The notes: generated from the sequence alone by a model not told the origin. Counted from the first letter of the stretch, positions 1 to 11,143 are shown. The stretch is 64,000 nt of DNA from Tritrichomonas musculus (GCA_039105265.1 JAPFFF010000014.1:3658001-3722000); one strand, 5' to 3'. A program made the numbers and translations.

Positions 1-1561
1 TCTTTTATAATTCCAATAATCAAAAAAACTAGCTATGAATCTGAAAGATTTATTCAAAATAATAGAATTATTCAAATTTTTTTCCAAAAAAAAGTTAAAA
101 AGCTAGTTATTCACAAAATAAATAAACTCTCTTATAAAAATATATACTTTTTTCTGTTTTTTATTTTAGACTTTAAAAAGATGATAGAAAAGAAATATGT
201 GACATGTTATATAAAAATATAAATCGATTATTTTAAATTGTGAATTATTTGACCAAATAATATCAGAAAATAATAAAATCGAGTTTCTCGAAAACTAGCG
301 CATGAATTTATTAATCATTAATATATTATTACATTTATATAATATAGTTAAAAATTATTTTATCAAATTTAAAAAATACCGTGGGAATTTTTTAGGTGAA
401 TACCTCTCGTTTAGCCATCAAAAGTTCAAAAAAAAATATTTTTTGTTTTCCTCATGATAAAAAAACCGTTTTAAAGTACTTTTAAAAAAATATTTATAAA
501 TAATTATTTTACTGATTTTAATTTTAATAATATTTCATATTTATTGAATCATTTATTGAATAAAACATTTTTATAAAAAAAACTATATTTATTCAAACAA
601 ATTTTCAATATTATATTTGAAAGTGTTTTTCAAAAGTGAATTTTTTTTTTATTTTATATATACTTAAAATTTATAATATTAATATAAATATTAATCATAT
701 ATTTAATTGTATTTATTAATATGTAAACCATGTTATTTGTTATCATATTGAACAACTGCTTTTTATTCCTTTTCCAAATAACTCTTTCACCAACCATTTT
801 TTTTATATAAATAAATTTTCAATAATATAATTGAGAAGTTAACACAAAAGAAAACAGTTTTTTGTTTTCCAAATATCTAAAAAAAATTAAGTTATTTTTA
901 ACATTTTATATATTTGATTTACTTATAAAATAAGAGTTGTAAAATTTAATAGAATATCAATTTAATTATTTCCATCTATATGTCAAAATTGAAAATCGAA
1001 AAAAAAATTTATTTTATTGTACTGGACTTTGCAAAAGTATAAAATAAAATGGCTAAAATTTTATCTTAAAACGAAACACAAATTAATATAATATTATATA
1101 ACATAATATGCAACAAATAATATAATATATATATATGTAATATTGAAATAATATTTGGTTTGTAATCAGATATTTATAATTATCCAAAAATATAAAAAGT
1201 ATTGAAAAAGTTGATTTACCCTACTCTTTAAAAAAAATACGACCATTCTTTTTCAATCATTGAACAAAATTATAATTTTGATTAGCAAAAGTCAAATAAA
1301 AATTAAAAATAACATTTTGTCATACAAAAAAAAATAACTCAAAAAAGAGCAATTTATATTTCAAATTTTTCTAAGGTTTATTTAAATTATATACAATGAA
1401 AAAAATTTCGATTATAATTTGTTGTAAAAATTCAATACATTTGCATTATTTTAAAAATTAGTGACAAACCAAAAAATTAATATTGCATTGTTCATATTTA
1501 ATAAAATTTTCAAAAAAATAAAAACTCAGAAAAAATTGAGAGAAATTAAAATAAATTTCAA
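1..1561. other. AT-rich spacer, no gene seen
   Basis: The stretch is almost entirely A and T, with short homopolymers and TA-rich runs. I see no reading frame with protein-like composition, no tRNA, and no clear long inverted repeat. The last bases hold the upstream region of the RRM gene. Confidence 0.6.
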
Positions 1562-2461
1562 ATGTCTTACTTCCCGCAACAACCTCAACAATTTCTCCAA
1601 CAAGCTCCATCGCAGCCACCAGGACAATTTACAGCACCACCACAACTTCCATCAACAATGTCTCCTCTCGCACAAACAAATGCAGCTCGTGCTGGCCAAT
1701 ATGAAGCACGCCCTAGACCAAACTTAAACTTTCATCGTACTTTCCGTGCAACATCGCAACGTGTCGGCAATGATATGAATCCAAATGGGTTTCGCGCACG
1801 CCCTCGATCGATAAACTCAGGAAACAGCAGTGATCATGAGATTGAACCATCAACAAACGTTTTTATAAATTATATACCAGCTGAATTTACCGAAGCAGAC
1901 TTACGACGATTATGCTTGGAATACGGGGAAATTATGACTTCAAAAATCATGATTAATTTAGAGACAGGTCAGTCAAAATGCTTTGGGTTTGTTAGATTTA
2001 AAACTTTAGAACAGGCTCAAAATGCAATTAAGGGCTTAAATGGTCGGACGGTTGGAACAAAGCGTTTGCTTGCTAAGTATGCAGAAAGCCATGAGAAGAA
2101 AGAAACAGCTTCTATGACAATTTATATCAAGAGGCTTCCAATGGCAATCAATACAATGCAAGTAACTCAATTATTCTCTCAATTTGGTGACATCATTCAG
2201 ATTGTTCCTCATGTTCTTGATACAATAGACCCTCAATATTGGAGATGCTTTATTCGATATACTTCTTTCGAATCCGCTTCTGCTGCAATATCAGCAATGA
2301 ACAATCAGATTGTTGTTCAAGGTTCAAGACCAATTCACGTCCGATATGCCGACGAATCTAGACTAAGTGGATCTCTAAGTTATGATAGAAGCTTTATGCA
2401 AACTTCTCTCCTTGATAGTGGAGATGAAATGCAACTTCTTCCAAGCTTTCTTCTCCAATAA
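1562..2461 (+). CDS. Two-RRM RNA-binding protein (ELAV/CELF-like arrangement)
   Basis: The 299-residue product has a Pro/Gln-rich N-terminal tail (residues 1-50) and two RNA recognition motifs in tandem. RRM1 spans about residues 98-175, with RNP2 VFINYI and RNP1 KCFGFVRF. RRM2 spans about residues 185-265, with RNP2 IYIKRL and a weaker RNP1-like WRCFIRYT. Closely spaced RRMs of this type bind single-stranded RNA and act in mRNA splicing, stability or translation. In a nearly intron-free parabasalid, mRNA stability or translation is the likelier role, but that is inference. The start is the first ATG after an upstream TTTCAAATG context and gives the full low-complexity tail. RRM2 lacks a typical aromatic in part of RNP1, so RRM1 may do most of the binding. 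The family is clear; the exact orthologue is not. Confidence 0.9.
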   Translation: MSYFPQQPQQFLQQAPSQPPGQFTAPPQLPSTMSPLAQTNAARAGQYEARPRPNLNFHRTFRATSQRVGNDMNPNGFRARPRSINSGNSSDHEIEPSTNVFINYIPAEFTEADLRRLCLEYGEIMTSKIMINLETGQSKCFGFVRFKTLEQAQNAIKGLNGRTVGTKRLLAKYAESHEKKETASMTIYIKRLPMAINTMQVTQLFSQFGDIIQIVPHVLDTIDPQYWRCFIRYTSFESASAAISAMNNQIVVQGSRPIHVRYADESRLSGSLSYDRSFMQTSLLDSGDEMQLLPSFLLQ

Positions 2462-2681
2462 TTTCTTTTTACATGATATGAAAAAAAATATTTACCATTT
2501 TAACAATTACCATGCTTGATCAATCACTCAAATTAAAAAAAAAAATTATATATTTTTAATTTCATCCTTATTGTTGGTAACTTTTGAAAATCAAAAAAAT
2601 CATGATAACGCATAATAAAAGATTTCACATGGAATTAATCTTTTTGTTTATTGCTTTATAACATTGTGGTAGAGAAACCCT

Positions 2682-2989
2682 ATAGTCTACTGGAAAACCC
2701 CCTACCATTTTTATTCACCTATTTTTGGCCTTTAATAATGACAAAAAGTACGTTGGTGGAAAACTCACATACCTTTTTCTATTCAATTTTTCGATAAAAA
2801 AATTGAATAGATTGCATTTTTAAATACTAATATCTAAATATAAAATAAACATTTTTTAAATAATAATAATTATTTTATCAAATGAACATTTTATCTATAT
2901 GTATATATAATATTACGATTCTAACTCTTTTATATAGAGATTTGGTAGGGGGTTTTCCATTTGGAAGGGGGGTTTTAATCTAGACTATA
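2682..2989. repeat. Inverted-repeat (foldback) element, about 310 bp
   Basis: The 17-mer TGGAAAACCCCCTACCA at 2691-2707 recurs as its perfect reverse complement at 2943-2959. The outer ATAGTCTA at 2682-2689 is mirrored at 2981-2988. The right arm has an extra C-rich segment that the left arm lacks. The interior includes a further small hairpin (TCTATTCAATTTTT and its complement around 2778-2812). This is typical of a non-coding foldback or MITE-like element in the spacer between two genes. Confidence 0.65.
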
Positions 2990-3073
2990 TAGTTTTTTTT
3001 TTTTTTTTAAAATTGAATAAAATTGAAAAAAAAAATTTACAGTATTGAATTTAAACTCTAATTTAAGAATTTC

Positions 3074-5542
3074 ATGAATGCAGGCTCGAAAAGCCAAATT
3101 ACAGGACAACTACTCGACAAATTAATGAAAGAATATATTTGGGGTGCTCAAGAAAATATAAGTTTTGTTTCAGAGGTGAAAGAACTACAAAAAAATGGAA
3201 TTCCAGAATCACGCATTTTGCTGATTACATATGGTGCTATTTACATATTCAAACCTAATATTTCGTCAAACGATTATCTACTTAGTATAAAATACAATCT
3301 TGTAAATGTCGAAAGAATATCTTATATTCAACCAAATATCGTTACCTTTTTAATAAAAGACAACAAAGGACACGGGCTACCTTGCACTCTTCAATCTGAA
3401 AATGCTCTAGATATTGCTAAATTAATATTATACTTAAATAAAATTTGTAAATACAATATAATTGATATTGAAAAAATTGGACAACCTTTAATTGAATCAT
3501 CACCTGCAAATGCTTTAGTATCTCCAACTATTTTAACAAGGCCAAAAAATGCATTACAAATTCGGATTTTACAATTCGCACATATGAATGATCAGAGATT
3601 TCCAATTGACCAAATAAAATTAATTTCAGAATGGGATAAAAATCCACAATCAACTTTGGTGCTTTCGAGTTCCTTTAATTGTGGTGCAGCTGCAAATTCA
3701 GTTGCTTCTGCAATTGTTTGGGATTCAGAAATCAAATGTTTAGTATTTGATGGATTTGTGCCATCTCAACTCCACAACGTACTTAAGACAATCACTTCTG
3801 AATCAAAAACGTTAATTAGGCTTAGTGTCGATAATTACAACGAGTTTACAAATGAAAAATTTGAGCTTCCTGCACCAATAACATCCAAAATAATTGAATT
3901 ATCTTTCAGAAACTGCCATTCAAGCGTCCTTTTCTCATTATTAAATGGAATGACCAATTTCATGGGGAGATTGAAAATATTTACAATAAGTAAAACAAGG
4001 CTATTGGCTGATGAAGTTCAACGATTTTTTGAGATATTTAATCAATTATCGTGCTTTTGTAGTCTTTCAACATTAAAGATTGAAGATGGTGCAGCAGATA
4101 ACTTGATGATGGATGATCTCGCCAATTTTCTTCCACAAGTAAAAATAAGAAGCTTACATATTGCAAGAACTAATAAAGATATTGTTGATCTTGCCAAATG
4201 CATCTTTGATAACACAACGACGATTCATTTATTATATCTAAATGGATGCAAACTTTTTAAGAGAGTGACAGTAGATCAGATCAATCTTCCAATCTGCCTT
4301 TCATATTTAGATCTTTCTCGATCTAATATGTCTCCTGCAGCCCTTCAAGCCTTCTTAATGGCTCTTTTCTCCCAATCACGAGATAGTCTCCTAACGTTAA
4401 ATCTTTCTGATTTAACAAGTAACATCACTACAGAATCTCTTGTTAAATGCTTTAATATTCCAAGCCCACAGCCAATTTTGGCAGAACTCATTTTTGCTGG
4501 AAATATTTTACTTCCTGAAGATGTTTCAGATCTTTTCGACTTTTTAAGAACCCAAACACGTCTTTGCTATCTTAACCTTGCTCGCTGCTTCTTAAATAGA
4601 GTGGATGAAAGTTTGAAAATTGTATCTGAATTTATCATCGAAACAAAATTAAAAGGAATCGATCTTTCTTCTCCTTCAAATGCTCCATATAAACAAAACA
4701 TGACAAATTTCATCAAATCTCTGTCAAATGCAAACGCAACAGCTACAGCAATGGCAGCTGCAAAATCTTCAACGATCAATCAAGGCCAAAATACTTCACC
4801 CAAACCGCAAAATCAAGAATCCTCTGTAGATGACTCAGAGAATGATCAAACGCCAGCTGGCGCTACATGCTTAAATACTTTAATCATCGAAAAATCAGCA
4901 ATGGGAGATGATGGTTTGAATGCATTAAAGCAATTTGTAGAATATGATAAAAATCTTCAAGAACTTAATTGCGATGGATCACATCCACAAACAAGTGAAG
5001 CTTTCAAGAATGCCTATCTCGTATTTTCAAAAGTTGAACGTGTTGCTCCTCCAAAATATGATATATCATATCTAAATAAGAAACAGCAGCAAGGAAGTGG
5101 CCCAGGTTCAGGTAGTAAGCAAACTAAATTAACGCAAATGTCTACAGTTCAAAGACAACAATTGCAGCAATTTCAAGGCACGCTGATTCCAACTGGTTTT
5201 GCTGCAAAGTTGCCACCAAAAACCCTTCAAATGCGAGTTAATGATTATGAAAGCTTAGCAGGCGTACAATCTCCAATACAACAACCAATGGATGCCCTTC
5301 TTAGCATCATGAGCATGATGACACAATCAATCAAAGGCATAGGCCAAGACATAATTGCAAAAAAAGATCTTATATCAGCTTTTCATGAGTCTATTATGAC
5401 CTCACCAATTCCTCTTAAGCCACAAAGCTCTCTATCCTCTGGAACAAACTTATTATTTAGTGTATTGGCTCCAACTCTACAAGCTAATAACTCAAGCAAC
5501 ACAGAAGCGTCATATAACTCAACTTTTATGACATCTTTTTAA
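3074..5542 (+). CDS. CARMIL-like leucine-rich repeat protein
   Basis: The 822-residue protein resembles the CARMIL/LRRC16 layout. A PH-like N-terminal module (about residues 15-125, with beta-strand pattern around ILLITYGAIYIFKP) is followed by leucine-rich repeats (about 190-620). Examples are the segments beginning SLHIARTN, LYLNGCKL, SYLDLSRSN, TLNLSDL and CYLNLARC. The C-terminal 200 residues are low-complexity, Gln/Ser/Pro-rich. In other eukaryotes CARMIL proteins bind membrane and regulate actin capping protein. Whether this one has a capping-protein interaction motif is not clear from the sequence. Part of the LRR region (around residues 545-600) is broken by an Ala/Thr/Ser/Gln-rich loop. 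The ATG overlaps a TTTCATG context and is the first in frame. A plain trichomonad LRR protein is the alternative. Confidence 0.75.
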   Translation: MNAGSKSQITGQLLDKLMKEYIWGAQENISFVSEVKELQKNGIPESRILLITYGAIYIFKPNISSNDYLLSIKYNLVNVERISYIQPNIVTFLIKDNKGHGLPCTLQSENALDIAKLILYLNKICKYNIIDIEKIGQPLIESSPANALVSPTILTRPKNALQIRILQFAHMNDQRFPIDQIKLISEWDKNPQSTLVLSSSFNCGAAANSVASAIVWDSEIKCLVFDGFVPSQLHNVLKTITSESKTLIRLSVDNYNEFTNEKFELPAPITSKIIELSFRNCHSSVLFSLLNGMTNFMGRLKIFTISKTRLLADEVQRFFEIFNQLSCFCSLSTLKIEDGAADNLMMDDLANFLPQVKIRSLHIARTNKDIVDLAKCIFDNTTTIHLLYLNGCKLFKRVTVDQINLPICLSYLDLSRSNMSPAALQAFLMALFSQSRDSLLTLNLSDLTSNITTESLVKCFNIPSPQPILAELIFAGNILLPEDVSDLFDFLRTQTRLCYLNLARCFLNRVDESLKIVSEFIIETKLKGIDLSSPSNAPYKQNMTNFIKSLSNANATATAMAAAKSSTINQGQNTSPKPQNQESSVDDSENDQTPAGATCLNTLIIEKSAMGDDGLNALKQFVEYDKNLQELNCDGSHPQTSEAFKNAYLVFSKVERVAPPKYDISYLNKKQQQGSGPGSGSKQTKLTQMSTVQRQQLQQFQGTLIPTGFAAKLPPKTLQMRVNDYESLAGVQSPIQQPMDALLSIMSMMTQSIKGIGQDIIAKKDLISAFHESIMTSPIPLKPQSSLSSGTNLLFSVLAPTLQANNSSNTEASYNSTFMTSF

Positions 5543-5936
5543 GATTAATTAATTATTTATATCTTGTTTTTAATAAATTGTCATTTAATTATTTTCGCAA
5601 TTCTATTGATTTAAGTATCTTTAATTTTGCAGTCAAAATTTATAATATTATACCACTTCTAATATCAAATAATCTTTTCTAAATATATTCGCATGTTCTT
5701 TTGATGACACTGAAAAATCAAAGTCCAGAATTTTTAGCTATCACATTTTTTAAGCAAAATATTGATTAAATAAAAAGATATTACAATTGTTTATATTTAT
5801 GTTCATATCTTTGAAAATAATACTAGAAATTGAAATAAAACATATCGACATTTATTCAAAATTCAAAGCCAAAACTGATCGAAATAATACGATACAAATC
5901 ATTTATTTTTTTACACAGAAAGATCTATAAAACTCA
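5543..5936. other. Spacer, no gene seen
   Basis: This is AT-rich sequence between two same-strand genes. Nothing beyond short T and A runs is visible. The last bases (AACTCAATG) hold an initiator-like TCA just before the next start. Confidence 0.5.
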
Positions 5937-6740
5937 ATGGAGAAGTCTCAAAAAATACATATTCGCTCAGATACTCAAAGTGCACAAAATGATCCTAAAA
6001 ATCAATCAGAAATAAACCATGATTATTTTAAATGGAAAACTCCACTTCATATTCCGATGTATACCATTGCATTTTTATCATTTATATATCCACCACTTGT
6101 TGGAGTATTCTGCCTTGTTGTTTACTATCTTGAAGGACGAATTGCTGGATACTTGCCAACAATCTCTGAAACTGCAACAGAATATCCAAATACTAAGTTT
6201 TTTGCACAATTTATTTCTACAGGTGCAATGACAACAATTGCTACTCTTTTTTGCTATTTCAATTATTTTGTAATTACAAGGAAAAATCAATATTCATATA
6301 AAAAAGAAACTCTCAATGAAAAAAAACTAAACTTTGAAAAAAATTTTTCTCCACTTGAAAGAACCTTACAAATTCTAATTTTCACTTCTGCACTTGGAAT
6401 AGTTGCACTTGGATTCTCCCCAATTAATGAAGCTCATTCAAGGCATCTTATGAGTGCAGTTACAGGCTTTCTATCAATTTTAATGTTTGAATTTCTCGCA
6501 TTTCTCAATGATCCGAATAAAAAATGTTCTAAGCTCGTAAAAATCATCAGGTGGTCCGCATGGCTGATTGCATTTTTTTCATTCATTTTATTTGCTGCGG
6601 CAAAATGGGTCTTTTCTCATAGAATTGATGTTACAATTTCGACATTTGCCGAATGGGCTTTACTTGTTTTTATGCTATTCATATGGTCAACATGGAAAAA
6701 AGAATTAAATTCCATTGAGTTTTCTATTGTTATTTTGTAG
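5937..6740 (+). CDS. Frag1/DRAM/Sfk1-family membrane protein (copy 1)
   Basis: The 267-residue protein has about six hydrophobic segments: near residues 40-62, 93-113, 143-160, 170-190, 207-225 and 238-255. The lumenal loop motif PTISETATEYP, followed by a Phe-rich helix, is typical of the Frag1/DRAM/Sfk1 family, whose members work in GPI-anchor remodelling (PGAP2/CWH43), autophagy (DRAM) or phosphoinositide retention (Sfk1). The sequence cannot say which. It lies tail-to-tail with a second family member on the other strand (stops 111 bases apart). The N-terminus is a short cytosolic polar stretch. The start is the first ATG and directly follows an initiator-like ACTCA. Confidence 0.8.
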   Translation: MEKSQKIHIRSDTQSAQNDPKNQSEINHDYFKWKTPLHIPMYTIAFLSFIYPPLVGVFCLVVYYLEGRIAGYLPTISETATEYPNTKFFAQFISTGAMTTIATLFCYFNYFVITRKNQYSYKKETLNEKKLNFEKNFSPLERTLQILIFTSALGIVALGFSPINEAHSRHLMSAVTGFLSILMFEFLAFLNDPNKKCSKLVKIIRWSAWLIAFFSFILFAAAKWVFSHRIDVTISTFAEWALLVFMLFIWSTWKKELNSIEFSIVIL

Positions 6741-6851
6741 ATAAAAAGTATTTTTCAAAAATATTAATAATTTTTAAAGTTCATAAAGAAAAAATTGACA
6801 TAACAAATATTATATGGTTGACATCACATGTTCATTTATAACAGTCGCAAA

Positions 6852-7499
6852 TTAATCAACTTTGACCTGAAGGAAATGCTGAGGTAGATCAAAATTGAAT
6901 AAAATAATCTTTGTAAAGATCAAAAGAGCAGTAATATATTGAAACAATGCTCCTAAAGTTTTCGACCAACTTGGGTTTAACATCAAAAAACTGAAATATA
7001 AAACCATAGAACAAATAATAGAATAGGATATAATGGAAGACCCTAATTTAATAGGTTTACCAACTTGTTTAAGCGCTAAATCGCTTGTAATATAATATGT
7101 TAAACTTCCAAAAAAGAAAAGAAAAGCACCTGTTAAATGAACTGCTTCTTGATCTTTTAAAGTTACAATCGATAGAACAATTAATCCGATTGGAACACAA
7201 AATGTTGTTGAAATAATAACAACTTTTTTAAATGGAAAAGATATTTTCTTTTCTTTAGTAAATTCAAAAATTGCTAAATTTCGAATGGTATAGAAAAAAA
7301 TAAGCATAACGGATTCAATACACATTGCAACAGGAAATATTCGATTTTCAGGAAAGGGAATTACAGTTTCGGAAATTGTAAGGATATGATCTGAATGAAA
7401 ATGTCCAAGAGTATAAAAACAAATCCAACATGACACAACTGACAGAAAAGGAAATATTGCACCAATATAATACCATACAGTGAGATTATGCTGTATCAT
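6852..7499 (-). CDS. Frag1/DRAM/Sfk1-family membrane protein (copy 2)
   Basis: The 215-residue protein has six likely membrane helices and little else. After the first helix it has LTISETVIPFPENRIFP, which matches the family ISET motif seen in the convergent neighbour (PTISETATEYPNTKFF). It is shorter because it lacks the polar N-terminal tail and the long internal basic loop of copy 1. The two genes are convergent. Low identity implies an old inverted duplication or independent recruitment. The start codon lies 132 bases from that of the divergent LisH/C2-like gene, so the two probably share a promoter region. The product is expected in endomembrane or plasma membrane; no enzymatic motif is visible. 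Confidence 0.75.
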   Translation of the reverse strand: MIQHNLTVWYYIGAIFPFLSVVSCWICFYTLGHFHSDHILTISETVIPFPENRIFPVAMCIESVMLIFFYTIRNLAIFEFTKEKKISFPFKKVVIISTTFCVPIGLIVLSIVTLKDQEAVHLTGAFLFFFGSLTYYITSDLALKQVGKPIKLGSSIISYSIICSMVLYFSFLMLNPSWSKTLGALFQYITALLIFTKIILFNFDLPQHFLQVKVD

Positions 7500-7631
7500 T
7501 TTAAAGATAAATATTGTACTTTATTTAAATATTTATCAATGCATATTATTGTATTTATTGAGGCAAAATTGATCATCCCTCTCAATTTTTATTACAAAAA
7601 AAAAATTACGTTTAATTTTCTTAATTATTCA

Positions 7632-10532
7632 ATGCCTGGGAAGAAAAAGTCAAAAGTTACTGATCCAAATAATCCACAGGCTAAAAGAACAAAAAACCGC
7701 AAAACGAAGTCAAAATCGAATCCTATTGGAATACTTGATAATAGCCAATTATCTTTTTTTAAAGCGAAATATTTATCTTTACTTACAGGAGCATATAGTA
7801 ATTTTCCACGATATCAAGCAAAGTATAAAAAAGTTGGGACATCGACAAAAGAAATAATTGCCGCTGATATTGTTCTTCAATACCTTGAGAATCATAATAT
7901 GCATTTAACTTGTGAGTCTGCAATATGCGAATCATCAAGAGATCTAAAAAGGAAATTAACAGATTTATGGATAGCAAGAAAGCTTCAAGTTAGAGGAAAG
8001 CGTGATATAATTCATGGCTTGGTTGCTGCAAAGAAAAACAATATGTTCAATGTTGGATTTCATAAATCCCCCGGAAGCAGAAATAGTAGTAGTACTAATA
8101 TAATTAGCGAAAGTCCAAATAATTCAATTTCTAAAAACAATAAGGTTATCAGTAAAAACGAATCAAATGATTCAATTAAATTATTAAATGTCCGGGTGAT
8201 CGAAAAGGAAAGCCAAAGAGCACAACAAGCTTCAAATAATAGTAATTCCCAAAAGAATTTAAAAAAGAGGAAAAAGAAAAACAATGGATCACAACAAAAT
8301 CAAATCGAAGAAATAGAAGAAGAATCGCCTAATCAATCAAAAACTTCCAAAAAAACTACTAAAAAAGCTTCAAGAAATCAAAATAATGATGAAGATAATC
8401 CAAATCAATTAAAAAATTCGATAAAAAAGAAGAAAACAAAGAAAGAGGGATTAGCAAATGATGACAACATCAAAAATAATGTTAGACAGCAATCACCACA
8501 ATATCCGCAAATTGAACCAATTAATAAAAGGACAAAGCCAAAATCAAAAGCTAATAAACTCAATGATTACCAACAACCAATTGTAAATCAAAATAATAAT
8601 AACAATAACTTTGATAATGGAGCTCAAAATCAAGATATTGATTTAAACGAACTACCTCCTCCACTTGGAACTGATTCATCAGATGACAACAATGAATTAT
8701 ACGATTATAATGTCAATACAACTGATCAAAATAAAAAAGATCAAGCTTTTGAAGTTTTTGATTATAATAATGATAAAAGTAACATAAAAAGTGGAAATTT
8801 TGATGATGACAACTTTATTAATAGTTTTGATGATAAATTTGGTGATATTAGCGATATATATAGTAAAAAACAAAAAAACTTCAACGCAAGATTTAATGAT
8901 AACGACAATTTTGATGATAAATTTGATATTAAAGACAATTTTAATCATAAATATATTGATAAAAAAGATGATTTTAATAACGCATTGAACGAGAAAAACA
9001 ATCATTTTAATGGCCGACTCGAAAATAAAGACAATAATGAATTAAAGAGAAAAGAAAATAAAAGTGGAAGAACAAGAGTCAAATCTACTGGAGGACATAC
9101 CCGCACTCACACCAATAGTGGGCACAATAGTAATAATAATAGCCGAACCAAAATAAGGCAAAGAAGCAATTTAAATGAAATAACCCACTTTTATACGTAC
9201 ACATATGAAGAGGAAGATGAAGTTTCTGATTCAACCCAATATGAATATCCAACCCATATATATGAATACGAAGATTTCGACGAGGAGGAAGAAAAACGTA
9301 ATGATAGAAACTCCAACAAAAATGTGAATAACAATTTCTCAAACAAAAATCAAAATCCCGAAACGACTTTTGTCACTCGTGAAATAGAGATTATATCCAG
9401 CGAAATAGATAATTTAAACCCAATTTATCCATCAAATCATAACAGTAATCATAACAGAATTCCTCCTCCAGCTTTGAATTTGAATTTGAATTTAAATAAA
9501 AAATTCCAGAATAAAAATTCAAAAGACAACTTCTCGAGCTCAGGAAGTCCTCAAAATCATTCGACAAGTAGCAACTCTCTTCATGAACAAAAAATTAAAT
9601 TAACATTACAACAAAATGTTGAAATGATACAAAATCCACCTGAAGAAGAAAAGAAACATACAAAACACAAAGTAAAACCCATACCAAAAGAAGATACTAC
9701 TATCCAATATGATCAGACATCAATAATTGAAGCTAATCTCGTTTTTGAAACATTCCATACAGTTGATGTTCAACCCAACCTTGAACTACAACGCATTTTC
9801 AAACAAAGGAAAGGACTGAAACAAAAGAACTCACCTAAAAATAACTGTGAGCAAATTTATTTCCAACTCCAAAATAGTCCTAACATGACGAAAGAAAGCC
9901 AAGTTAAGAAGATACAACAAACAGGTTCAAATCCAAATATAAACAATGAAGAGGAAGAAGAAAATGCTCAAGAAGCTTTTGATGTTCATATAAAAATCGT
10001 TGAAGCTGTAGTTTTTAAAGATTCTGGATTTGAATCAAATATTTTTAAGGTAAAAATCAAACTAGCCTCGGCGCAAGAATTCATTGAAACAAGAGAATCA
10101 AGTCCATCTCCAATTCACCCCGCAGTTGATTCAAATCAGTTAATTGCTCATCATTTATGGGACGAAGCTTTCAAAATTTTCTGCAATCAAATAGAAAACG
10201 AAAAACTCAGTGTTTCAGTTCTATCTTTAAATAAACAAAAGCAACAACAAAAACAAAGATCATTTGATGTTGTTTCAGTTTCAACAATTGCATTAAAATC
10301 GTTCGTTGTTGATGAATTTAACGACGTCTGGATTAATATGAAAAATATTGGTCGTGTTCATTTGCTTATTTGCATCAAAAACGTTGACCTTTACGATGAT
10401 AATTATGACGTGTATAATGAAGAAGAGGAAGAAGAAGAGGAAGCCGAAATTAGTGAAAATGGAAGTTATACTAATGGTAATGCTGGAGTAGATGTATATG
10501 AAAAAGAAGATATAGGCAATGACCTTAATTAA
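7632..10532 (+). CDS. LisH-like plus C2-like protein with long disordered middle
   Basis: I choose the ATG at 7632 (MPGKKKSK, 966 residues). The frame is open back to 7488, but the upstream stretch is ordinary AT-rich leader overlapping the neighbour's promoter, and TATTCAATG at 7632 has an initiator-like context. Residues 1-40 are Lys-rich. Residues about 75-110 (AADIVLQYLENHNMHLTCES) fit the LisH pattern of a helix, Thr, then a second helix. Residues 130-770 are Asn/Lys/Asp/Ser-rich and presumably disordered. Residues about 790-940 form a C2-like beta domain: VHIKIVEAVVF, then FKVKIKLAS, then LWDEAFKIF. Calcium-binding Asp residues are not obvious. The C-terminus is Glu-rich. LisH plus C2 layouts occur in centrosomal and ciliary scaffold proteins, which would suit a flagellate, but this is inference. 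Confidence 0.65.
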   Translation: MPGKKKSKVTDPNNPQAKRTKNRKTKSKSNPIGILDNSQLSFFKAKYLSLLTGAYSNFPRYQAKYKKVGTSTKEIIAADIVLQYLENHNMHLTCESAICESSRDLKRKLTDLWIARKLQVRGKRDIIHGLVAAKKNNMFNVGFHKSPGSRNSSSTNIISESPNNSISKNNKVISKNESNDSIKLLNVRVIEKESQRAQQASNNSNSQKNLKKRKKKNNGSQQNQIEEIEEESPNQSKTSKKTTKKASRNQNNDEDNPNQLKNSIKKKKTKKEGLANDDNIKNNVRQQSPQYPQIEPINKRTKPKSKANKLNDYQQPIVNQNNNNNNFDNGAQNQDIDLNELPPPLGTDSSDDNNELYDYNVNTTDQNKKDQAFEVFDYNNDKSNIKSGNFDDDNFINSFDDKFGDISDIYSKKQKNFNARFNDNDNFDDKFDIKDNFNHKYIDKKDDFNNALNEKNNHFNGRLENKDNNELKRKENKSGRTRVKSTGGHTRTHTNSGHNSNNNSRTKIRQRSNLNEITHFYTYTYEEEDEVSDSTQYEYPTHIYEYEDFDEEEEKRNDRNSNKNVNNNFSNKNQNPETTFVTREIEIISSEIDNLNPIYPSNHNSNHNRIPPPALNLNLNLNKKFQNKNSKDNFSSSGSPQNHSTSSNSLHEQKIKLTLQQNVEMIQNPPEEEKKHTKHKVKPIPKEDTTIQYDQTSIIEANLVFETFHTVDVQPNLELQRIFKQRKGLKQKNSPKNNCEQIYFQLQNSPNMTKESQVKKIQQTGSNPNINNEEEEENAQEAFDVHIKIVEAVVFKDSGFESNIFKVKIKLASAQEFIETRESSPSPIHPAVDSNQLIAHHLWDEAFKIFCNQIENEKLSVSVLSLNKQKQQQKQRSFDVVSVSTIALKSFVVDEFNDVWINMKNIGRVHLLICIKNVDLYDDNYDVYNEEEEEEEEAEISENGSYTNGNAGVDVYEKEDIGNDLN

Positions 10533-11143
10533 GTTTCACTTGATCTTTTTTGTATTTTATGCATATATATAATTTAATGTTTTGTTGTTATCTAAATTAT
10601 CTATTATTTTCTATGTTATCTTTTCAAGATATAATATTTATTTCTCAAAACATTCCATTAGTGAATATTATTTTTTATATATAAAAAGTTTTTGAAATAA
10701 CGTATTTTATTTCAATTGAATTCTATTTTGTCAGAATGGAAACAGTTTATTTGAAAAGTGAACTGAACCGAACATTAAAATTTTAATTTAAAAATCCAAG
10801 TTGACTCTCCTCATAATTTTCAAGTTTAGTTAATAGAAAAATTGAATGAATAATTGGATTTTCAAAGGAACACAAAAAATAAAAATATTTTCATTCTAAT
10901 TATCATTTTCATTTTAATTTCTTGTTTTATATTAAGTTAATATATTAAATATTTTTAGTATAATTTGTACTTATCCATTTTCTATTCAAAAAACTTAAGA
11001 GATTTACCAAGTAAAAAATCCTTTTGAAAATTAACTATTCAAATAAACACAATTTTCTATGAAAGATTTATTAGATTTGAATCAATTGTATAGAAAGTCC
11101 TCTTGAGTATTAATTCAATTTAATAATCAAAAAAAAAATCTTC
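10533..11143. other. Spacer, no gene seen
   Basis: AT-rich spacer between two same-strand genes. No RNA gene, repeat arm or protein-like frame stands out. Confidence 0.5.

Noticed and set aside
1461-1727. Short frame overlapping the RRM gene start
   Set aside because: Lys/Asn/Ile-rich leader sequence in another frame; the RRM frame explains the region.
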